Positions 7,841 to 14,955 of a stretch of 23,901 nt of DNA are shown piece by piece. The stretch is from G020353115 sp964389685 (GTDB lineage Bacteria; Bacteroidota; Bacteroidia; Bacteroidales; VadinHA17): contig CAYMFM010000057.1 in assembly GCA_964389685.1 (NCBI GenBank), positions 1-23,901 on the forward strand, given 5' to 3'. The position numbers and the translations under genes are program-made. Positions within the stretch are counted from its first letter, which is position 1, and every line of letters starts with the position of its first letter. Under the pieces are notes generated by a model. The model had not been told where the DNA came from. It saw nothing but the letters and a program-made list of their open reading frames with translations, and did not search any database.

Positions 7841-7980
7841 GGGGCTGTATCAAAAGTCCGAAAGATCGTCATTATGCCCGCCAATGGGCGGATCAGAATC
7901 TCAATACTTTAATAACCAGGATTATAAGATCCTGAATCAAGTTCAGGATGACTAAAAATTTGACTTTTGATGCAGCCCCT
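7841..7980. mobile_element. MITE-like element with 18/19 terminal inverted repeats
   Basis: The left end aggggctgtatcaaaagtc (7840-7858) and right end gacttttgatgcagcccct (7962-7980) are inverted repeats with one mismatch. The GGGGCTGT..CAAAAGTC ends resemble those of some transposases' IS families (IS1182/IS4-like, from memory), but no transposase fits in 140 bp. Inside are two inverted modules of the plan gtcat-hairpin-gatc. The first has hairpin ccgcc-aatg-ggcgg (7878-7891); the second has cctgaa-tcaag-ttcagg (7931-7947). No clear target-site duplication is seen. The right end stops 16 bp before the -7 box of the lpxL-like gene. Confidence 0.7.
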
Positions 7981-7996
7981 TCGAAAATAAAATTTG

Positions 7997-8004
7997 TACC
8001 TTTG
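7997..8004 (+). promoter_or_regulatory. -7 promoter element for the lpxL-like gene
   Basis: TACCTTTG is a perfect match to TAnnTTTG, 25 nt before the GTG start at 8029. No TTTG is found at the expected -33 position, which falls inside the terminal repeat of the MITE-like element. Confidence 0.55.
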
Positions 8005-8028
8005 ACTTTTTAATCCATTCATTGTTCG

Positions 8029-8910
8029 GTGTCAACAATCAATTTTTATATCTTTTACGGATTCATCTGGCTCATTACCTGGTTACCGATAAGGGTCCAA
8101 TACATCTTCTCAGACTTCATGTTCTGCATCGGATACCATCTCCTGCAGTACCGGAAAAAAACCACCCTGACAAACCTCGGAAAAGCCTTTCCTGAAAAAT
8201 CCGAAAAGGAGATACGACAAATTGCCCGGAAATTTTACAGGCACCTGTTTGATCTGTTCATCGAATCGATGGCTTCGATGCACATCTCTGAAAAAGAGAT
8301 CAACAAGCGGATGGTATTTAAAAATCTGGAATTGCTCGAGAAGTACTATAAGGAGAAAAAAAGCCTTACCGTAGTGAGCGGTCATTATGGTAACTGGGAA
8401 TGGCCATTCAATATCCCGTTTTTCAGTCAGTACAGGGTACTGGCAATCTATAAGAAATTGAGTAATCAGCGGTTTAACCACTTATATAACAAGCTGCGAT
8501 CACGGTTCGGAGTTGAACCCGTGGAGATGAAAAAAACACTCAGAAGGCTCATTGAATGCAGGCAAAAAGGGATACTCACAATGACCTATGTACTTGGTGA
8601 TCAGCGTCCGTTAAAAAGAAATATACGCTACTGGCTTACTTTTCTGAACCAGGATACCCCGGTTTATCTCGGGGCAGAAAAGATGTCTACCCATCTTGAT
8701 CATCCGGTAATATACATGCACATTCAAAAGGTCCGGAGGGGATATTATACCGTTGAATTCACCACCCTGACTGAACATCCCAAAGAAACCGGGGAGTTTG
8801 TAATCACCAGGCTCATCATGGAAACATTGGAAAAGTACATCCGGAAACAACCGGAATACTGGCTCTGGTCACACAAACGCTGGAAATATAATAGAACAGA
8901 TTTTCAATGA
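8029..8910 (+). CDS. lpxL: Lipid A biosynthesis acyltransferase, LpxL/HtrB family
   Basis: A 293-residue membrane-associated acyltransferase of the LpxL/LpxM type, which adds secondary acyl chains to lipid A on the inner face of the inner membrane. The N terminus is hydrophobic (FYIFYGFIWLITWLP). The catalytic HxxxxE motif is GHYGNWEW, with His119 and Glu124. NLGKAFP and the C-terminal PEYWLWSHKRWK are family signatures. The start is GTG at 8029: an in-frame stop at 8011 leaves no other usable start, and the -7 box lies just upstream. The stop overlaps the next start as ATGA, so the glycosyltransferase is translationally coupled. The acyl chain and site specificity cannot be told from sequence. 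Confidence 0.92.
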   Translation: MSTINFYIFYGFIWLITWLPIRVQYIFSDFMFCIGYHLLQYRKKTTLTNLGKAFPEKSEKEIRQIARKFYRHLFDLFIESMASMHISEKEINKRMVFKNLELLEKYYKEKKSLTVVSGHYGNWEWPFNIPFFSQYRVLAIYKKLSNQRFNHLYNKLRSRFGVEPVEMKKTLRRLIECRQKGILTMTYVLGDQRPLKRNIRYWLTFLNQDTPVYLGAEKMSTHLDHPVIYMHIQKVRRGYYTVEFTTLTEHPKETGEFVITRLIMETLEKYIRKQPEYWLWSHKRWKYNRTDFQ

Positions 8911-9935
8911 TCAGAATCTCTGTAATCATATTAAACTGGAATGGGAAGCATTTTCTTGAAAAGTTCCTTCCATCGGTGGTGAAACATTCATCCCTTCCCG
9001 ATGTGGAGATTGTGGTTGCTGACAACGGATCAACAGATGACTCCGTTGTATTTTTAGAAAACCAATATTCTGAAATCAGATTGATCGTATTTGACCAAAA
9101 TTTTGGTTTTGCTGAGGGTTACAACAAAGCAGTACAACAGATTGAATCAGAATACTATATCCTGTTGAATTCAGATGTTGAGGTGACCGGCTCATGGATT
9201 CATCCCATCATTGAATTGATGGATTCAGACAAAAAGATTGCTGCCTGTATGCCCAAGATAAGGGATTTCAACAACAGGAAATCTTTTGAGTATGCCGGAG
9301 CATCGGGAGGGTTCATTGACCGGTATGGATACACCTTCTGTCGCGGGAGAATTTTCAACATCATTGAGGAGGACCATGGGCAGTATAACGATCCTCAGGA
9401 GGTATTCTGGGCGTCCGGAGCCTCTCTTTTTATCAGGGCAGATGCGTTTCATCAGGCAGGAGGTTTGGATGGGAAATTTTTTGCACACATGGAAGAGATT
9501 GACCTCTGCTGGCGGTTAAAGAACCGGGGATTCCGAATTTTTTCTTCTGGGCAATCCCTGGTTTACCATGTCGGAGGTGGTGCGCTGCCCATGAACCATC
9601 CAAGAAAAACATACCTGAATTTCAGAAACAATCTATACCTGCTTTATAAAAACCTTCCTGCACAGCATTTCAAAAGAACCATGCTCAACCGCCTTTTATT
9701 GGACATAATAGCGGCTGTTAAATTCCTCTTCAGTCTCGAATTCAGTAACTTCCTGTCCGTGTTCAGGGCTCATATCTCATTTTTCAGCTCTCTCCCCCGG
9801 TTGAAACCAGACCGACAAGAAAATCTAAGAAAAGCGGTAACTTTTCTACACCCTGAGATCTATCCCCACAGTATTGTTATCGATTTTTTCATTCGAAACA
9901 AAAAAAGGTTTTCCGATCTTTCCTGGTCTGACTGA
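8907..9935 (+). CDS. Family-2 glycosyltransferase (rhamnosyltransferase-like)
   Basis: A 342-residue inverting glycosyltransferase with a GT-A fold. Seen in order: ISVIILNWNG at the N terminus, the nucleotide-binding DNGSTDDS (39-46), the DxD-like metal motif NSDVE (Asp90), FWASGASLFIRADAF, and HMEEIDLCWRLK containing the likely catalytic acidic residues. This pattern matches the WsaF/rhamnosyltransferase-like GT2 branch that builds surface polysaccharides. The C-terminal 100 residues are basic and amphipathic, suggesting peripheral membrane contact. Donor and acceptor sugars are unknown. It overlaps the acyltransferase gene by 4 nt, so both are probably cotranscribed and may act on the same lipid A or glycolipid surface molecule. 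Confidence 0.9.
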   Translation: MIRISVIILNWNGKHFLEKFLPSVVKHSSLPDVEIVVADNGSTDDSVVFLENQYSEIRLIVFDQNFGFAEGYNKAVQQIESEYYILLNSDVEVTGSWIHPIIELMDSDKKIAACMPKIRDFNNRKSFEYAGASGGFIDRYGYTFCRGRIFNIIEEDHGQYNDPQEVFWASGASLFIRADAFHQAGGLDGKFFAHMEEIDLCWRLKNRGFRIFSSGQSLVYHVGGGALPMNHPRKTYLNFRNNLYLLYKNLPAQHFKRTMLNRLLLDIIAAVKFLFSLEFSNFLSVFRAHISFFSSLPRLKPDRQENLRKAVTFLHPEIYPHSIVIDFFIRNKKRFSDLSWSD

Positions 9936-9941
9936 TCGTTT

Positions 9942-9949
9942 TATATTTG
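9942..9949 (+). promoter_or_regulatory. -7 promoter element for the metallophosphoesterase gene
   Basis: TATATTTG is a perfect TAnnTTTG, directly after the glycosyltransferase stop and 23 nt before ATG at 9972. TTTC at 9919-9922, 19 nt upstream, is one base off the -33 TTTG. Confidence 0.55.
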
Positions 9950-9971
9950 AGGCTTCAAAAAAACCTGTTCC

Positions 9972-11141
9972 ATGAAAACCATTCAATATATTGTATTCTT
10001 TGGCATCGTATTTACGATTTATGGTTTGATCAATGTGTATGTTTATTACCGGGGTATTTCAATCATTCCCAATACGGTCCATGCCCGTAATATCTTCTTT
10101 TTCACCTTTCTGTTTTTTTCGTTTTCTTTCGTTATCGGAAGGTTCCTGGAAAGGATATGGTTGTCACCCGTAAGTTTTGCATTCACCTGGATCGGGTCTT
10201 TCTGGCTGGCAGCAATGTTTTATTTCTTTCTCCTTGCCGTTCTCTCCGATATCGTACGACTTTTCAATCACTTCTTTCACTTCTTTCCGGATTTCATTAC
10301 ATCCAATCCGGATGCCTTCCGTCGGTACGCCTTCCTGATCGCGGTGTCTGTTGTTGTAATAACCCTTATTGCGGGCCATTTGAATGCAGTGATTCCAAGG
10401 GTTAAACGCATTCCTCTAACCATAAATAAGGCAGTAAATATTGATTCTCCGTTTCGTGTCGTAGTCGTTTCAGATATTCATCTTGGGACCATCATTGGTC
10501 CCAGGCGTGAAAAACGTCTCGTGAAAAAGATCAACTCACTTGAACCCGATCTGGTTTTATTTGCCGGGGATGTTGTGGATGAGGATCTGGGGCCGGTTTT
10601 GCATCAGAATGTTGGGAAAGAACTGGAAAACATCAAATCCAGTAATGGCATCTATTCCATTACCGGAAACCATGAATACATCGGCGGGGTAGAAGAGGCA
10701 GTTGCGTTTCTTACCAGGCATGGGATCACTGTATTGCGTGATAGTGTGACAAGCATAATGAATGCTATCTACGTTGTCGGAAGGGAGGATCATGATCAGA
10801 GAAGATTTGGTGGCAGCGGAAAAAAACCCTTGCATGAACTGCTTCAGGATGTAGAAAGGACAAAACCTGTCATTGTCATGGATCACCAGCCAACAACCCT
10901 GGATGAGTCGGTTCAAAACAAAGTGGATCTTCACCTTTCCGGTCATACACACCACGGGCAGATCTGGCCGCTCAACCTCCTTACGCGCAAAATATACCAA
11001 TTAAGCTGGGGGTATGAAAAAAGAGGAACGACACACATCTACGTATCGTCCGGATTCGGAACCTGGGGACCTCCGGTAAGAATAGGGAGTCATCCTGAGA
11101 TTGTGGAACTTATCCTAACCTTCAATTCATCTGGCGAATAG
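9972..11141 (+). CDS. Membrane-anchored calcineurin-like metallophosphoesterase (YkuE/YaeI type)
   Basis: A 389-residue protein with about four hydrophobic segments in the first 150 residues, then a calcineurin-like phosphoesterase domain. All metal-site blocks are present: SDIHLG (Asp168, His170), FAGDVVD (Asp200), TGNHEY (Asn233, His234), DHQP, and SGHTHHGQ (His325, His327). This is the YkuE/YaeI branch. One Chlamydia member of that branch, LpxG, hydrolyses UDP-diacylglucosamine in lipid A synthesis. The adjacency to an LpxL-like gene makes a lipid-linked substrate attractive, but this is inference. The gene follows the glycosyltransferase by 36 nt and also has its own -7 box. Start ATG 9972 fits the hydrophobic N terminus. 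Confidence 0.9.
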   Translation: MKTIQYIVFFGIVFTIYGLINVYVYYRGISIIPNTVHARNIFFFTFLFFSFSFVIGRFLERIWLSPVSFAFTWIGSFWLAAMFYFFLLAVLSDIVRLFNHFFHFFPDFITSNPDAFRRYAFLIAVSVVVITLIAGHLNAVIPRVKRIPLTINKAVNIDSPFRVVVVSDIHLGTIIGPRREKRLVKKINSLEPDLVLFAGDVVDEDLGPVLHQNVGKELENIKSSNGIYSITGNHEYIGGVEEAVAFLTRHGITVLRDSVTSIMNAIYVVGREDHDQRRFGGSGKKPLHELLQDVERTKPVIVMDHQPTTLDESVQNKVDLHLSGHTHHGQIWPLNLLTRKIYQLSWGYEKRGTTHIYVSSGFGTWGPPVRIGSHPEIVELILTFNSSGE

Positions 11142-11690
11142 CTTAATCCAAATATTCACTTATCGAAACCAGTCGACTCAGGAGAGTCGACCTACATACT
11201 GTTGGGATTACCCAAACGGTTCGTGCCATTGGCACTCCTTCGGAGGAAGAAGACAGATCAGTGTAGGGCGACTTTCTAAGTCGCCTCATAGTCGACTCAG
11301 GGTGAGCTGCACAAGCTTCGTTTTTACAAAACCAAACAGTACATCTATCCTCCCGGATCGATGAAACGAATTTCCTGCATTTCGCCGGATAAAGAGCCTG
11401 GTTTTTCAATCAACAGCGCAGTTCCGGCGATTGATCAGCCGTTACATGGCCCCCGGCATAAATGCCGGGGCAATTTAGTACGCAGCAGGCAGTACACAGT
11501 AGGCAGTTTTGTCAAACTGAAAACCGAGAACAGAAAATTTACCCCACTTACTTCATTGCCGAATGACGATATTGTCCCCGTGAAATAACGACTCAGCCAC
11601 TAATGCGAAGTATTATTTCACGGGGTTGCCCAGACAGGGTGGGCTTCGTTACTTTAAAACCGTCTTACGTTTTTTGTGAGTGCAAATGAA
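11142..11690. repeat. Palindrome-rich non-coding region between convergent genes
   Basis: No gene is supported here. The stretch is dense with perfect small hairpins. gtcgactc-agga-gagtcgac is at 11172-11191 (stem 8), ttggg-atta-cccaa at about 11202-11215, and gtgcc-att-ggcac at about 11223-11235. ggcgactt-tct-aagtcgcc is at 11267-11285 (stem 8) and ccccggca-taaa-tgccgggg at 11451-11470 (stem 8). Between them are word repeats such as gcagcaggcagtacacagtaggcag (in pieces, about 11481-11506). The palindromes resemble short families common in Bacteroidota intergenic DNA. None has a T tract on either strand that would mark a clear terminator. Confidence 0.65.
11576..11625. repeat. Long inverted repeat, 13-bp perfect stem
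   Basis: ccccgtgaaataa (11576-11588) pairs perfectly with ttatttcacgggg (11613-11625) across a 24-nt loop. It lies between the convergent phosphoesterase and murF genes. It could be a transcript-end structure or a remnant of a small mobile palindrome; there is no T-run to make it a standard terminator. Confidence 0.6.
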
Positions 11691-11834
11691 TCAGTCAGAC
11701 GATAGTGCATTTTTCAGGGAATCAAACCGTGTTTTGTAATCATCCATTGCTCGTTTGATTACATCCAGTACTTCCTTTATCCCGTAAGTATGCGTGATTT
11801 CACAGTCCCTCCGATTTCCGGGAAGGTCTTTATA
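11691..11834 (-). pseudogene. Possible C-terminal remnant of an unidentified gene
   Basis: Downstream of murF on the same strand an open frame of about 48 codons ends in TGA at 11691. It reads YKDLPGNRRDCEITHTYG, then a lysine- and aspartate-rich helix-like tail ending KNALSSD. Composition and codon use look protein-like, but no start codon precedes it: the frame begins within the murF stop region after an in-frame stop. The only internal ATG would leave 18 residues. I do not recognise the family. It could be the decayed 3' end of a gene lost beside murF, or chance. Confidence 0.3.
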
Positions 11835-13280
11835 GCGAATCGATTATTCTTTCAAGCCCTATTTTTCTTGATCCTTTAATGAATANNNNNNNNNNNNNNN
11901 NNNNNNNNNNNNNNNNNNNNNNNNNNNNNNNNNNNNNNNNNNNNNNNNNNNNNNNNNNNNNNNNNNNNNNNNNNNNNNNNNNNNNTATAGCGAATCGATT
12001 ATTCTTTCAAGCCCTATTTTTCTTGATCCTTTAATGAATATCTCCCTGGACCGTAAGGGATTCCTTTTCAGCCAGTCAATGAGATCATCAACGGTTTGAA
12101 AGGTTTGATAATCTCCACCTGAACCGATCTGGCTAAAAACCGAACCAACCAGGATTATATCATTTATTCCGCTCCCATCCAGTTTGGCAACCAGCTTTTT
12201 ATGTTCCTCCACTGCCGTAACACCCAGTTCAAGCATATCCCCAAGGATGAGTAGACCATCCGTGCCACTGCATCTCATAAAGTCATCGATAGCAAGAACC
12301 ATGCTGGTTGGATTTGCATTATAGGCATCCAGCAGGATGGTATTGTATTTTGTTTGGACTATTTGTGAACGGTTGTTTTCAGGAACATACGACTCAATGG
12401 CTTCAATGATTTGATGAATACCCACGTTAAAATAGTCACCGACGCGTACGGCAGCCATTACATTTTCAACATTGTATCTGCCTGCCAATCTGGTATGGAT
12501 CTGTACTTCATCACCCATATAATGGAGGATCATGCTGAGAAGATGTGGGTTATCGGTTTCAGGAAGGTCACCCAGGGAAAGTCGGTTATCGCAGTATGGC
12601 ACTTTTTCGAATCTTCTTTCCTGAATCATATTGTTCAGTACTTCATTCTTTTCATCGTAGAATACCACTCCTTCCATTTCTTCGAGGAAATCGTATAACT
12701 CAGCTTTTGCTTTTCGAACATTTTCAAGTGAACCAAATCCTTCCAGGTGTGCGACTCCAACATTCGTGATCAATCCGTGTGTTGGTCTGGCAATCTGACA
12801 CAGGCGGTTTATTTCCCCAATATGATTGGCCCCCATTTCTACAACAGCAATTTCCGTTTCACTGGAAAGGGACAGGAGGGTAAGGGGTACACCAATTTCA
12901 TTATTCAGGTTTCCTTTGGTGGAGAGCACTTTGTATTTTCTTCCCAGCACTCTTGAGACCAGTTCTTTGGTTGTTGTTTTGCCATTCGTGCCGGTAATAC
13001 CGACAACCGGCATGGTAAAATAATTTCTGTGCAAGGCTGCCAGTTCCTGAAGGTATTCCAGGGCATTATCAACGACAATATACCGTTCATCTTTAGCCTG
13101 AATTTTATCGTCAATTACAGCATACCTGCAGCCGTTTTCCAGTGCCGCCTCAGCAAATTCATTTCCATTGAACCGATCACCTCTCAATGCAAAGAAAATG
13201 GCACCTTCGCTTCGTATTCTGGAGTCGGTAGAGATGACCGGGTTTTCAACAAAACGTGTATAGAGTTCCTGGAAATTCAT
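11830..13280 (-). CDS. murF: UDP-N-acetylmuramoyl-tripeptide--D-alanyl-D-alanine ligase, split by a false gap
   Basis: MurF adds D-Ala-D-Ala to UDP-MurNAc-tripeptide, the last cytoplasmic step of the peptidoglycan precursor. The N terminus has the STDSR...GAIFFALRGDRFNG substrate region. The P-loop is GITGTNGKTTTKE (Lys101), followed by NEIGVP, VVEMGANHIGEI and LLDAYNANPTSM, all MurF signatures. A 100-N gap at 11886-11985 has an identical 55-nt sequence on both sides (11831-11885, 11986-12040). Removing 155 nt gives 432 codons ending ...GLERIIDSL with TAA at 11830-11832; reading through the N run gives a false end in another frame. ATG at 13280 is the natural start. It lies downstream of gldJ, separated by a strong terminator, so murF may need its own promoter or depend on read-through. 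Confidence 0.94.
11886..11985. other. 100-N placeholder between overlapping contig ends
   Basis: Exactly 100 N flanked by identical 55-nt copies at 11831-11885 and 11986-12040. The overlap length is the same as at the other gap in this window. It probably hides no sequence; merging the copies restores the murF stop. Confidence 0.92.
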
Positions 13281-13327
13281 GGACAGGGAAATGGATTCAA
13301 TAGTTGATCATCGTTTCATGAACAGAT

Positions 13328-13358
13328 AAAAAAAACCTCATTAAATCTAATGAGGTTT
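13328..13358 (-). terminator. Intrinsic terminator after gldJ
   Basis: A perfect 11-bp stem pairs AAACCTCATTA (13333-13343) with TAATGAGGTTT (13348-13358) around a 4-nt loop. On the minus strand the stem is followed directly by T's, giving eight consecutive T's at 13328-13335. It lies 21 nt past the gldJ stop and 47 nt before murF, so it should end or attenuate gldJ transcription. Confidence 0.85.
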
Positions 13359-13379
13359 AAACTTATTTGCAATGTTTTT

Positions 13380-14879
13380 TTAGAATCCACCAGGGCTTCC
13401 GACACGGATCATGGCACACCGGAATCCAAGGTCAGGTCTTGCACTCTCCTGATCCAGGAACCGTCTTGTAGAGGGGGTCAGCCAGTATGCTCTATCTCTC
13501 CATGATCCTCCTTTATACACTCTTGCCCTGTCGTTTATCAGCGATGTATAATCATCATTATCGACTGTTGCAAATTGTGCATACATACCTCCAGTACCCA
13601 GTGTATCCTCTTGCATTTGCCAGCTATCGGCCAACCTGGATTGCATATCTCCGTCTTTATAATTTCTATAGTCGGCTTGCTGGTAATTGTATCTGGATGC
13701 GGATTCGATTTCAGTTACATCTCTCCACCTCAATCTACCCAAGCTATCTTTCTCAGCAACATTCCCTTCCTGATCACGTTCAAGGGTCTGGAAGATATTG
13801 CCCCTGTATGGATTAAATGATTCAACGTCCGTGTGGGAGAGTGGCCGGTAGACATCCTGTACCCATTCGTTCACATTACCAGCCATGCAGTACAATCCAT
13901 AATCATTGGGCCAGTACGACTTTACCGGTGCACAAATGCTTGCGTTATCGTTGAGGTTTCCGGCAACTCCCATCAGGTCACCTTTACCCCTGACAAAATT
14001 TGCCAGCATCTGGCCCCTGTACCGGTGTTCTGCATTTCTAACATTGTGACCATCCCAGGGATATATCCTGCGTTCATATATCCGCTCTTCAAAGGTATTT
14101 CCTACCAATGCGAGTGCAGCAAATTCCCATTCTGCTTCCGTTGGGAGCCGGTATTTTGGGAGAACGATACCGTCTTCCAGTCGAACCCTTCTCTCTTCCT
14201 GGTTCGGATCAAGGCTGGGCAGGTTTTGATTGACCACACCTTCATATTGCCCGACAAGATAGGATTCCGAATTAAAATTATTTTCATCAACCTGATTTGG
14301 ATCCAAACTAAGAATGCCATAATCAATAAGAACCATTTCGTTTACCCGGTCTGTTCTCCAGGTACAATAATCAGTTGCCTGGTTCCAGTTGACACCAACC
14401 ACGGGGTAGTCATTATAGGATGGGTGTCTAAAATAGTATTCAATATAGGGTTCGTTGTAAGCCAACGGGCTTCTCCAAACCAGTGTGTCTGGAAGTGCAT
14501 TCACGTATACCTGCGGATAGCTTACAAATACCCGCTTTATCCAATAAAGGTATTCCCTGTAGTCTACATTTTTAATCTCTGTTTCATCCATGTAGAAAGA
14601 AGATACCGTTACCCTCCGTGGTACATTGTTCCAATCATAGGTAATATCCTGCTCTACCCTTCCCATGGTGAAGGTGCCCCCTTCAATGAGAACAAGTCCG
14701 GGACCGGTTTCCTGTTCGTAATCATGAACCACTTCGAATCCTCCATAATCCGGATCATTATATTTCCAACCGGTGGTTGCGGAGGTGTTTTTATCACCTT
14801 TACCGCCAAACAAACTGCATGAGGTAACAACAACCGATATAGCTAATAAACCAGCTAAGTTTTTAAACTTTAGGACCAT
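13380..14879 (-). CDS. gldJ: Gliding motility / T9SS lipoprotein GldJ (FGE-sulfatase-like domain)
   Basis: A 499-residue lipoprotein. The signal peptide ends in the lipobox VVTSC (Cys21). The rest is a formylglycine-generating-enzyme-like fold: VLIEGGTFTMG, DETEIKNVDYREYL, YPVVGVNWNQATDYC, YRLPTEAEWEFAA, AGNVNEWVQDVY, and a C terminus with YKGGSWRDRAYWL and LGFRCAMIRVGSP. GldJ is required for gliding and T9SS assembly in Flavobacterium; the fold is used structurally, not as an enzyme. The related GldK/PorK is the alternative. I prefer GldJ because murF follows it, not gldL-gldM-gldN, and because porU and porV are next door, an arrangement I recall for gldJ in Bacteroidota. It has its own -7 box and a strong terminator. 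Confidence 0.88.
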   Translation of the reverse strand: MVLKFKNLAGLLAISVVVTSCSLFGGKGDKNTSATTGWKYNDPDYGGFEVVHDYEQETGPGLVLIEGGTFTMGRVEQDITYDWNNVPRRVTVSSFYMDETEIKNVDYREYLYWIKRVFVSYPQVYVNALPDTLVWRSPLAYNEPYIEYYFRHPSYNDYPVVGVNWNQATDYCTWRTDRVNEMVLIDYGILSLDPNQVDENNFNSESYLVGQYEGVVNQNLPSLDPNQEERRVRLEDGIVLPKYRLPTEAEWEFAALALVGNTFEERIYERRIYPWDGHNVRNAEHRYRGQMLANFVRGKGDLMGVAGNLNDNASICAPVKSYWPNDYGLYCMAGNVNEWVQDVYRPLSHTDVESFNPYRGNIFQTLERDQEGNVAEKDSLGRLRWRDVTEIESASRYNYQQADYRNYKDGDMQSRLADSWQMQEDTLGTGGMYAQFATVDNDDYTSLINDRARVYKGGSWRDRAYWLTPSTRRFLDQESARPDLGFRCAMIRVGSPGGF

Positions 14880-14909
14880 AACGATTAGATTTTAAGCTAA
14901 TAACATATT

Positions 14910-14917
14910 CAAATATA
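14910..14917 (-). promoter_or_regulatory. -7 promoter element for gldJ
   Basis: The minus strand reads TATATTTG, a perfect TAnnTTTG, 30 nt upstream of the gldJ ATG. No matching -33 TTTG is present at 19-21 nt. It lies in the 76-bp space after porP, so gldJ can be transcribed apart from porP. Confidence 0.5.
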
Positions 14918-14955
14918 ATAAAATTTGATGTAAAAAATATAATTTTACAAAATAA

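Noticed and set aside
11172..11191. Terminator for the metallophosphoesterase gene
   Set aside because: The stem is perfect and 31 nt past the stop, but no T tract follows on the plus strand.
11143..11588. Short open frames on both strands in the palindrome region
   Set aside because: They run through hairpin repeats, have no start context and no protein-like conservation signals.
13833..14822. A 329-codon open frame on the plus strand
   Set aside because: It lies wholly antisense to gldJ, whose lipobox and FGE-like motifs are clear; the antisense product has no recognisable domain or start context.
13380..14879. GldK/PorK instead of GldJ
   Set aside because: No gldL/gldM/gldN follow; murF follows and porU/porV are adjacent, which fits GldJ better. 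Not fully excluded.
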